In this document: in pieces, positions 42,436-49,150 of the stretch
Numbering within the stretch: position 1 is the first letter of the stretch
Layout: the number at the start of each line of letters is the position of its first letter
Source: Paractinoplanes rishiriensis
GTDB taxonomy: Bacteria > Actinomycetota > Actinomycetes > Mycobacteriales > Micromonosporaceae
Assembly (NCBI RefSeq): GCF_016862375.1
Contig: NZ_BOMV01000112.1
Coordinates: 1-49,150 of the forward strand
Length of the DNA: 49,150 nt
Direction: 5' to 3'
Notes under the pieces: model-generated
Told to the model about the DNA's origin: nothing
Database searches by the model: none
What the model saw: only the letters and a program-made list of their open reading frames with translations
Position numbers and translations under genes: made by a program

Positions 42436-42777
42436 TCAGAGCTGGGCCGCGGCTATCGCGTCGTCCACCTCGGGGAAGATCGCGAAGTACCGGCTCAGCC
42501 CGACCGTCTCGAGCAGGCGGACCAGGAACGGGTTGGCGCCCGCGAAGCTGAGCCAGCCGCCCCGGTCGGCGATCACCTGTTTGCTGGTGATGAACGCGCT
42601 GAGCCCCACCGAGTCGCAGAACTTGAGCTCGGTGAGGTCGACGACGATCCGCGGCACCGGACGCTCCAGCAGCTTGTCCAGGGCGGCGCGGAGCTTCACG
42701 GACGTATCGGCGTCGAGTTCACCCCTGAGGTGCAGCACCGCGACGTCGCAGCGGTGCTCGGTGACGGTGGCCTCCAT
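42436..42777 (-). CDS. STAS anti-sigma factor antagonist
   Basis: This is a 113-residue protein. DVAVLHLRGELDADTSVKLRAAL is the STAS N-terminal strand and helix. VDLTELKFCDSVGLSAF contains the Ser (DSVG) that is phosphorylated by anti-sigma kinases. LLETVGLSRYFAIFPEVDDA ends the domain. It releases an anti-sigma factor from its sigma when unphosphorylated. The ATG at 42777 is supported by domain position and only a weak GGGA. No kinase adjoins. Confidence 0.85.
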   Translation of the reverse strand: MEATVTEHRCDVAVLHLRGELDADTSVKLRAALDKLLERPVPRIVVDLTELKFCDSVGLSAFITSKQVIADRGGWLSFAGANPFLVRLLETVGLSRYFAIFPEVDDAIAAAQL

Positions 42778-42852
42778 GGTCCCGAAGCTAGATCCACCAA
42801 AGTAGTTGACACCGGACAATCGGTCCGATTTGCGCGGCTGCGAGCGCCACAA

Positions 42853-43511
42853 AAGGGCCGGACCCCCGGGAAGGGATCCGGCCCGATCGGAAATTATCGG
42901 CTGGCCGATGAAGTCAAGCAGTGCGGCGCAGCCGGCCTACGGCGCCTCAGATCTCGCGCCACTGCCAGCGTGGACCCCGCCACGCGTCTGCCAGGATCAA
43001 GGCGGAGGCCTTCCCTGGACACTGTTGCACCTTCGACTTGCCCAGAGGGCCGCCCATCTGAGCTTCGACTTCCCACTGTTCGCCGTCGGTGCGGACGTAG
43101 ACGTCCCGTCGCGCAACGCGGACGTCACCATTCCACCAGTGATGCTCAACTCTCACATGACAAATCTAGGACAGACCCAGCACATCGGTGTAGGGCAATC
43201 TTGTGAAAGTTTCTCGCCGGGTGGCCGAAGCGCATTGTCTGATCCGGTGGTTTTTGGCCCGGTGACTTGCGCAACAGCGACGGTATTAGGGCAGTCCCCT
43301 TGCCGTTACTCCGAGTGATCCTCGCAGTTGATGCCGCGCCGAAACGCCGCCGTTACGTGTATGACACCTGATCATGGCGAACGACCGAACGGACGAGTGT
43401 CCTCTCCGGCGTAAGGCGGACCGCCGATCAACACGCAGCGTGAGTATGATCCATTACTTGAAGCGATGGTATTGCGACACCGCGTGAGAATTGGAAAAGA
43501 GCAAGAAAAAG
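42853..43511. other. Long stretch with little coding evidence
   Basis: Apart from the possible small gene at 42947-43156 (minus), I see no gene, tRNA or array. A GC-rich duplicated-looking stretch near 42855-42895 (GCCGGACCCCCGGGAAGGGATCCGGCCC) can form a hairpin and may end transcription toward the left. Confidence 0.35.
42947..43156 (-). CDS. Possible small protein, unknown
   Basis: This is a 69-residue frame, VRVEHHWWNGDVRVARRDVYVRTDG then WEVEAQMGGPLGKSK and ILADAWRGPRWQWREI. It is the only frame here with the look of a folded, Trp-rich beta protein. The GTG start has no clear ribosome site, so the start is uncertain. No family is recognised. Confidence 0.4.
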   Translation of the reverse strand: MRVEHHWWNGDVRVARRDVYVRTDGEQWEVEAQMGGPLGKSKVQQCPGKASALILADAWRGPRWQWREI

Positions 43512-43537
43512 GCCCGGCGGGCAAGGCCGCCGGGCCG
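43512..43537 (-). terminator. Terminator after the tRNA-Ser-like sequence
   Basis: Ten-bp perfect arms (GGCCCGGCGG, 6-nt loop) followed on the minus strand by TTTTTCTTGC form a textbook intrinsic terminator, 3 bp past the CCA end at 43541. Confidence 0.8.
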
Positions 43538-43540
43538 ATT

Positions 43541-43612
43541 GGCGGTGGTGAAGGGATTTGAACCCTTGGAGGGCTTGCACCCTCACACGCTTTCGAGGTC
43601 TGTGATCCACCG
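43541..43612 (-). pseudogene. Broken tRNA-Ser(CGA)-like sequence
   Basis: The 3' part is a good tRNA-Ser: loop CTCGAAA (anticodon CGA), GCGTG, variable arm GAGGG-TGCAAG-CCCTC, T arm GGGTTCAAATCCC, then CACCACC-G-CCA. The 5' part is not: after GGTGG only nine bases remain before the anticodon loop, so the D arm and 5' anticodon strand are missing (about 18 nt short). It is a deleted tRNA gene or the 3'-half copy left by an element that integrates in tRNA-Ser. Confidence 0.75.
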
Positions 43613-43748
43613 TCCGTCCGGACCCATCGCTGTCCGTGACCAGGATCTTAGCCAGTAAGCGAGCTCGGACGGACACCGGCGTACGACCCCGTATGAGACC
43701 GGAACTGAGACCACTAGCGGATCTCTTCGGCCTGCGCCTGGACCGTGC

Positions 43749-45437
43749 TTAGGTCCAAGCCCGGCCGGTCCAGGCCCGGCCTAGCCAGGTTCCGGAGGTC
43801 CAGGCCCGGCCGGTCCAGGCTCGTCCGGTCCAGGTTTGCCCGGTCCAGTCGCTGCCGGTCCAGCGCCGGCCGGCCCAGTTCGACGCGGTCCAGGTGGCAG
43901 TGTTCCAGGTCACTGCGGTCCAGGAGGTGCCGTCGTAGTCGGTCCCCGTCCAGACTTTGCCGTTCCACGTGCCGCCGGTCCACGCCTTACCCTCCGCAGC
44001 GCGGGGCGCCCAAGTAGCGGGGTTCCATGGCGATCCGAAGATGTCTCGCTCGCCGCGGAGTACCACGCCGGTTTCGTCGTCCGTTACGTGTGAGCTGCCG
44101 CGGGCGCCTTCCAGGGTCCCCAGGCCGGTCGCCCGCGCAAAGGTTTGGGTCACCTTCTTGGGCTTGCCCATCGTGACCGCCTCGGCGATGTCGATCTGAC
44201 CGGCTCCGGCCGCGATCGGGTCCGAGCCGGAGAGCGGGTCGGCCGACTCGATCAGCAGGTTCTTGACCTCGTCCGGGCTCAACTTCGGCTGGTTCTCCAG
44301 CAGCAACGCCACGGAGCCGGACACGACAGCGGTGGCCTGCGAGGTCCCGCTGCCGCGGAACGTGGTCTCGCTCACCCGGGCGCCCGGGTAGGCGATGTCG
44401 ATGTACGAACCCGGTACCCGCAGCGACACCACGGACCGGCCGGTAGCCAGCAGGTCGGCGTGCCGGACCGCGCTACCCCGGTTCGAGAACGCCGCGACCG
44501 TGTCGTCGGCGTGCTCCTCGGTGCCGTGAGAGTCGGAAGCACCGACAGCGAGCACGTACGGGTTCGCGGCTGGCATGGTCACCCGGGTAGCGGCAGCACC
44601 GTCGTTCCCCACTGCCACGACCACCACGATGCCCTTACGCCAGGCGGCCTCGACCGCGTACGAGAGCGGGTCGAGCAGGGCGCTCTGGGTGGAGTCGGTG
44701 CCGAACGAGAGGTTCAGCACCCGGATGTTGAGGCCGGGGTCATTGCGGTGCGTGACGACCCAGTCGATCGCCGCGATGACCTGCGAGACGTCGGCGGCAC
44801 CGTCGGCCGCCGCCACCTTGAGACTGATCAGCTTCGCGTCGGGAGCCATGCCTTCAAAGCCGGTGGCCGGGTCAGCCCCGGCGATGATGCCGGCCATGTG
44901 CGTCCCGTGACCGTACGTGTCGATATTCACTAGGCCCGGGGTCTGCGACTCGAACGACAGGTCCGGCCCGTTGACGACCCTGCCCGGCTCATCCAGACCA
45001 GGCACCGGGGCCACCCCGGAATCGATCAGCGCCACACCTACGCCCGCACCCGTCAGCTGAACCGTGTTGGCCTTCTTACCGCCAGCGATCTTCTTGACCT
45101 TCCCTGCCGGAGTGTTCGCACCGCCATCGTCGATCCACTTCTTGCCACTCATCCTCACCGTGCCGTCCGCGGTTACCTCGGCCACCCCTGGCATCCGCTC
45201 CAGCACAGCCAGCGCGTGCGACGGCAACCGGGCGGCGAAGCCCGAAATCACGGCAAGGTCCTGCTCTATCGTGCCTCCCGAACGGCGCACCAACGCTTCG
45301 GCGCGGGCCAGCGCCTCCGGCGACACCGTCCGGACGATCACGTCCACCGGCGGCCCGGCTACCGCCGGAGCGCCCACCGCGGCCAGGCCGACAGCGGTGA
45401 GCACGCCAGCCAGCCCCGCCCTAAGTTTCACGCCCAT
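43749..45437 (-). CDS. Secreted subtilisin-like serine protease (S8)
   Basis: This is a 562-residue protein. Signal peptide at 1-27 (LAGVLTAVGLAAVGAPAVAG). An inhibitor_I9-like propeptide fits at about 30-100. Catalytic triad: Asp139 in VALIDSG, His177 in YGHGTHMAG, and Ser in RGSGTSQATA (about 372). The C-terminal ~75 residues are a Trp/Thr/Gly repeat (TGRAWTGRAWTSGTW and similar), perhaps for binding the cell wall or matrix. It is exported and probably self-processing. It is not part of an evident operon. Confidence 0.9.
   Translation of the reverse strand: MGVKLRAGLAGVLTAVGLAAVGAPAVAGPPVDVIVRTVSPEALARAEALVRRSGGTIEQDLAVISGFAARLPSHALAVLERMPGVAEVTADGTVRMSGKKWIDDGGANTPAGKVKKIAGGKKANTVQLTGAGVGVALIDSGVAPVPGLDEPGRVVNGPDLSFESQTPGLVNIDTYGHGTHMAGIIAGADPATGFEGMAPDAKLISLKVAAADGAADVSQVIAAIDWVVTHRNDPGLNIRVLNLSFGTDSTQSALLDPLSYAVEAAWRKGIVVVVAVGNDGAAATRVTMPAANPYVLAVGASDSHGTEEHADDTVAAFSNRGSAVRHADLLATGRSVVSLRVPGSYIDIAYPGARVSETTFRGSGTSQATAVVSGSVALLLENQPKLSPDEVKNLLIESADPLSGSDPIAAGAGQIDIAEAVTMGKPKKVTQTFARATGLGTLEGARGSSHVTDDETGVVLRGERDIFGSPWNPATWAPRAAEGKAWTGGTWNGKVWTGTDYDGTSWTAVTWNTATWTASNWAGRRWTGSDWTGQTWTGRAWTGRAWTSGTWLGRAWTGRAWT
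43752..43990 (-). repeat. Degenerate repeats coding the protease tail
   Basis: The motif GGTCCAGGCCCGGCC-like recurs with variation about every 15 bases over ~240 bp, coding the Trp-rich repeats. Copies nearest the stop are the most alike, which suggests recent duplication at that end. Confidence 0.75.
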
Positions 45438-45758
45438 ATGCGCTCCTTCCTGGCCGCAACCGCATGATCATTCCTGCGACGTGCGAGGCCCATCGGCCGC
45501 AACCTGGCCAGCATGAGCACTTTGGCGTCGAAGCCCGCTGGGATTGTGCTTCCGCTCAGCGACGCATGGCTACAGGTGGTACGCCCTTCACCCAGGGCTT
45601 TCGGCAGTCTGCCCGACGAGCGCAGGCCATGCGTTCCATTACCCTGAACAGGCATGATCGCCGCATCGCCCGCACCGGCTGAGAGTCGAGTCGGAACTCC
45701 CACCGGCCTAGGCCATCAGCGGTTGACCGCATCCGCACACCGAGAGGTAGACGAGACT
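45438..45758. other. Divergent promoter region
   Basis: About 320 bases between the protease and the PAS-GAF gene. No gene or repeat is supported. It should hold both promoters. Confidence 0.4.
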
Positions 45759-47051
45759 ATGACGGCGGCGCCAGAACAGAGACCGGCCACCGCGAGCCGC
45801 ACCGTCACCCGGCACTCCGGCGATGACGACTTGCGCGCCTTGTTCGGGCAATCCATCGCCGTGTTCGCCTCGCTCGCGGGTCCCACCCACGTTCTTGAGG
45901 CCGCCAACCCGGCGTTCTTCGCCACCATCGGTGAAGAACGGTCCCGCACCGGGGTGCCGGTGGCCGAACTGATGCCTGAACTAGCCGACCAAGGCTTTAT
46001 CGACCTGCTCGATCAGGTCTATCGCACCGGGGAGCCCTATACCGGCCGCGACGCCCGCGTCGTGCTAGGAACCGGGCCACAGGCGCGGGAGGTGTTCTTC
46101 GACTTCACCTACGAGCCACGACGTGACCCCGACGGCAGCGTGGTCGGTATCCGAGTGATCGGTGTAGAGATCACCCAGGTCAAGCAGTCCCAGCGACTGT
46201 TGACCGAGCACCGGGCGCTGGTGGAGCAGATTGCCCGGCAAGCCCCGCTCAGCGAGGTGCTCGACGGGATGGCCCGCTGCATCGAGGATCTCTCACCCGA
46301 CGGGGTCCTGGTCTCCGTGCTACTCGCTGACCCGGACGGCAGTCACCTGCGCCACGGCGCCGCACCCAGCCTGCCCCATTTCTACAACCAGGCCATCGAC
46401 GGCATCGCCACCGGTGAGGGTGTCGGTTCCTGCGGCACCGCAGCTCACCGCCGCGAACCGGTCATTGTCACCGACATCGCCACCGACCCATTCTGGGCCG
46501 AATTCCGGCACCTGGCCGAACCGGCCGGGCTGGCCGCCTGCTGGTCCATGCCGATCCTGGCCCGTGACGGCAGTCTGCTGGGCACCTTCGCGATGTACCA
46601 CCGCACCCCGCGAGCCCCGCAGGACACCGACCTCGCCCTCGCCCGCCTCTTCACCGATACAGCGGCTCTCGCGATCGAACGCCACCACATCGAGCAAGCA
46701 AAAACGGCCGCCGAGGCAAGCGCCAGATCAGCCTTGGAAGAGCTGGCCAAAGTAGTTCGCGCGGAACGCGAACTACGCGCCGAGGCCGAACAACGCGCTG
46801 CCACCGCCGCAGAACTCAACGCCCGCATGCGCACCGCCGCCACCCTGCAAGCCGCAACCTCCCACCCCGAGACCTGCCAACTCGGCGGCACCGCCGGCTG
46901 CAGCGGGCCAGCCGAAATCAAAATCGCCGACTCGTGGGGCGACTCAGCATGGGGCTGCACCACTCACGTCGAGGAAGCGATCCTCAACGTCCGCTCCGTG
47001 TTCATCGCCAGCGAAGAACTCGGCGGCCTCGCCGCCTACCTCAACCGCTGA
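45759..47051 (+). CDS. PAS-GAF sensor with Cys-rich tail
   Basis: This is a 430-residue protein. A PAS domain lies at about 25-145 (FGQSIAVFASLAGPTHVLEAANPAFF). A GAF domain follows at about 160-320 (IVTDIATDPFWAEFRHLA, AACWSMPILARDGSLLGTFAMY). A coiled coil comes next (~325-380). The last 55 residues hold CQLGGTAGC and SAWGCTTH, which may bind a metal. There is no kinase, phosphatase or cyclase domain, so the output must be by protein contact. A STAS protein gene follows 96 bp downstream, the likely partner. ATG at 45759 with GAGAGG upstream. Confidence 0.75.
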   Translation: MTAAPEQRPATASRTVTRHSGDDDLRALFGQSIAVFASLAGPTHVLEAANPAFFATIGEERSRTGVPVAELMPELADQGFIDLLDQVYRTGEPYTGRDARVVLGTGPQAREVFFDFTYEPRRDPDGSVVGIRVIGVEITQVKQSQRLLTEHRALVEQIARQAPLSEVLDGMARCIEDLSPDGVLVSVLLADPDGSHLRHGAAPSLPHFYNQAIDGIATGEGVGSCGTAAHRREPVIVTDIATDPFWAEFRHLAEPAGLAACWSMPILARDGSLLGTFAMYHRTPRAPQDTDLALARLFTDTAALAIERHHIEQAKTAAEASARSALEELAKVVRAERELRAEAEQRAATAAELNARMRTAATLQAATSHPETCQLGGTAGCSGPAEIKIADSWGDSAWGCTTHVEEAILNVRSVFIASEELGGLAAYLNR

Positions 47052-47147
47052 TGAGTACGAGGACGAGCGTATGAAACCGGCCAGTTCACCGACACCACTA
47101 CAGCGTGTCCACGCTGACAAACGCGCTCACTCAGGCGGACAGCCGTC

Positions 47148-47471
47148 ATGCAAGTAGGCACGACACCCGCCGTCGATGGTGTGATAACGGTTCATGCTGC
47201 CGGGGAACTGGACATGGAAACCGTCGACCTTCTCGACCACGGGCTACGCGCAGCCCTTGCCGTCCCGGGCGTGACCATGGTCGTCGCAGACTTGGCCGCC
47301 ACGTCGTTCTGCGACTCCAGTGGGCTGAACATGTTGGACCGGTTCTACGCTGACGCCACTGCGGAGGGCGTCGCGTTCTGGCTGGATCCAATCCACCCGG
47401 CGGTACGACGGGTACTCGAAATCGCCGGTATGGCCCAGTCGCTTACCCGACCCAGCCGATCTGCCGGCTGA
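47148..47471 (+). CDS. STAS anti-sigma factor antagonist
   Basis: This is a 107-residue protein. ITVHAAGELDMETVDLLDHGLR and VADLAATSFCDSSGLNML (with the target Ser in DSSG) are the STAS hallmarks. It probably controls an anti-sigma factor together with the PAS-GAF protein upstream. No RsbW-type kinase is present in the window. Confidence 0.85.
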   Translation: MQVGTTPAVDGVITVHAAGELDMETVDLLDHGLRAALAVPGVTMVVADLAATSFCDSSGLNMLDRFYADATAEGVAFWLDPIHPAVRRVLEIAGMAQSLTRPSRSAG

Positions 47472-47500
47472 CTCCTCCGTGTCGGCAGTGGCGCACAGCT

Positions 47501-49072
47501 TCATCGAGACCCGGTGGGCTGTTCGAGCTGAAATCGACTGACCAGACCTCGCAATTCGAGGGACATGGCATTGAGGCGATCTGCCGATTGCTGGGTGGTT
47601 GCAGCGCCGTCGGTGGTAGCTCGGGCTGAAGTCTCCAGGAGCGTCATGCCGTCGAGGATCTGGTTCGCGCCGTCGGCCGCGATGCTGCCCCTTTCTCCCA
47701 TCTCGGTGCTGCTGTGTATTTGTTCTTCAACTGAACTCGCGATGGTGGACTGAGCGTTGTTCATTTGTTCGATAATTCGGGTGACTTCCCCGATGGCTCC
47801 GATTACCTCGCTGGCCGACGCCTGGATAGCGTCAATCTTGACGCCGATGTCCTCGGTGGCTTTCGCGGTCGCCTGTGCCAGGTCCTTGACCTCGGCCGCG
47901 ACGACTGCAAATCCCTTGCCGGCATCGCCGGCACGAGCGGCTTCAATGGTGGCGTTGAGAGCGAGCAGATTAGTCTGCTCGGCGATCGTGCTGATCAGTC
48001 TCGCGAACTCGGAGATCTCCACCGATGCTTGACTGAGTCGTTCGATCGTGGCATTGGTGCTCTGCGCGGTAGCGGTGCCGCTGCCGGCAATCGCTGCCGC
48101 CTGAGCAGCGCTCTGCGCGATGTCGCGGATGAATTGCGACATTCCTTGACCACCGCGGGCCACAGCCTGAACGCCCTCGGAAACGTGGCTGATCGTGTTC
48201 GTGACCGACTCTGCCTGCACCGAGGCGCGCCTGGCGTTGTCGTTCATGTCCTGACTGACCGACGTCAGCTCGGCGGCTGCGCTCGCGAGTTGGTCGGCAC
48301 TGACGGCGATTGCACTGACCGCGGCATTGATTTGGCCGATAGCTTGGTTGAACGCGGTGCCCATCGCGCCGATCTCGTCCTTGCCAGCGATCGTGACCCG
48401 CCGGGCGAGATTGCCGGTTGCGACGTCATGCAGCGCGGCAACCATACTGGCCAACCGGCGGGTCAGGCTCCTGCTGAAGATCAGCGCAAATCCGACACCG
48501 GCGGTCAGCGCGATCACCAAGAGGCCGGCCAGCAACGTCTGTGAGCCTTGAATCGCGCGGTACCGTGCTGCGGCGGTTTCTTTCTGGGTCTCGATCATCG
48601 CGGTCATAGCCTCGACCGACGCCTTGCCGAACGGCGTAGTGGTTTTAGCACGCCAAGCCGCGGCCTCCTCCAGTTTTCCGGCGCCGTACAGCTCGAACCA
48701 GCGGGGTCGTGCCTCGCGATACTTGGTGAAGGCATCGTTCCACGAGGCCAGGCCCTCAAGCTCCTTTTCGTTGCGCGGTCCCGCCGCGTATTGGGCGATC
48801 GCTGCGTCGATTTTCTCGTACTGGCCTGCTTGCGCGTCTAGGATGTCCTGACGCGCTTCTGGCACTGCCATGAATTGCGGGAATCCGTAGCGCAGCTCCC
48901 ACAAGGCGGATTGCGCGGCACCGAGTTGAACGGCCGCTGTGACGTTCTCCTCGTAGATACCGCGAGCTTGCGACTCCAGACGGCTCGACGACTGCCATCC
49001 CGCGACACCCACGGCCGCCAGCAGCGTAAGCATGAGCCCGAAAGCGAGCAGGAGCTTCTGGCGTACGCTCAT
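47501..49072 (-). CDS. Methyl-accepting chemotaxis protein
   Basis: This is a 523-residue protein. TM1 is at about 7-27 and TM2 at ~179-201, with an extracellular four-helix ligand domain between them. A HAMP domain (SRSLTRRLASMVAALHDVA) follows. The signalling hairpin tip is TIAEQTNLLALNATIEAARAG, the family signature. It would regulate a CheA kinase. Several Gln/Glu pairs in the flanks could be methylated. It is alone here, with no che genes nearby. Confidence 0.93.
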   Translation of the reverse strand: MSVRQKLLLAFGLMLTLLAAVGVAGWQSSSRLESQARGIYEENVTAAVQLGAAQSALWELRYGFPQFMAVPEARQDILDAQAGQYEKIDAAIAQYAAGPRNEKELEGLASWNDAFTKYREARPRWFELYGAGKLEEAAAWRAKTTTPFGKASVEAMTAMIETQKETAAARYRAIQGSQTLLAGLLVIALTAGVGFALIFSRSLTRRLASMVAALHDVATGNLARRVTIAGKDEIGAMGTAFNQAIGQINAAVSAIAVSADQLASAAAELTSVSQDMNDNARRASVQAESVTNTISHVSEGVQAVARGGQGMSQFIRDIAQSAAQAAAIAGSGTATAQSTNATIERLSQASVEISEFARLISTIAEQTNLLALNATIEAARAGDAGKGFAVVAAEVKDLAQATAKATEDIGVKIDAIQASASEVIGAIGEVTRIIEQMNNAQSTIASSVEEQIHSSTEMGERGSIAADGANQILDGMTLLETSARATTDGAATTQQSADRLNAMSLELRGLVSRFQLEQPTGSR

Positions 49073-49150
49073 CCCTTGCCCCGAATCCTAGTCAGACCTC
49101 ATACGACAACAACCATCGGCAGATTCCCGACCGAACTGAGGCTGTCTCCT

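Noticed and set aside
43099..43112. GTAGACGTCCCG, similar to the element's GACGTC motif
   Set aside because: It lies in chromosomal DNA inside a possible small gene, and the short core occurs by chance in high-GC sequence.
43714..43983. Minus-strand frame with LDR repeats overlapping the protease tail
   Set aside because: It is the protease repeat read in another frame. The Trp-rich frame continues from the catalytic domain.

Overview
The window is high-GC actinobacterial chromosome, most likely from the Micromonosporaceae (Actinoplanes-like). Indicators are the codon use, GTG starts, a leuA with a peptide leader, the tRNA-Ser / SRP RNA / dnaX / ybaB / recR block, the lysC-asd pair and an Ala/Pro-rich DnaX. 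The genus is inferred, not proven.

Positions 1-17790 are an accretion site for integrative elements at a tRNA-Pro(CGG) gene (17714-17790, minus). The last 37 bp of that tRNA gene are repeated exactly at 802-838. Left of that copy lies the broken end of a tyrosine integrase (a remnant of an older element). Between the two copies lies a ~16.9 kb element with the backbone of an actinomycete integrative and conjugative element (AICE): small Cys-rich and membrane proteins, an SpdB/DUF2637-like spread protein, a TraB-type FtsK translocase, clt-like repeats, a MerR-type excisionase and a tyrosine integrase. No replication initiator is visible. Cargo sits at both ends. On the left is a Gabija-like pair (OLD/TOPRIM ATPase plus UvrD-like helicase), with a frameshifted NUDIX gene at the outer edge. 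On the right is a NACHT NTPase of the bacterial NLR-like type. In the middle are two paralogous HTH-DUF5919 proteins with a NUDIX hydrolase, an HD phosphohydrolase, a one-TM protein and a small protein. This module is the best candidate for an undescribed immunity or transfer-exclusion system. Both DUF5919 genes and the xis-int region have non-coding GACGTC-centred sites upstream. The Gabija and NACHT genes are visibly richer in A+T than the rest.

Positions 17791-30349 are ordinary chromosome: metallophosphoesterase, GatB/YqeY protein, two small membrane proteins, a FIST sensor with a GAF-GGDEF-EAL protein, pyrE, asd-lysC, a lipoprotein, leuA behind a Leu-codon leader, an exported HNH nuclease and a small protein. 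Positions 30330-36347 are an oligopeptide ABC transporter operon (oppC-oppA-oppB-oppD-oppF) on the minus strand, with a large hairpin between oppA and oppB.

Positions 36664-41443 are the recR-ybaB-dnaX operon, the SRP RNA and tRNA-Ser(GGA). Positions 41481-49072 hold a DUF4231/SLATT membrane protein, two STAS proteins, a broken tRNA-Ser(CGA)-like sequence, a secreted subtilase with Trp-rich C-terminal repeats, a PAS-GAF sensor and a chemoreceptor.
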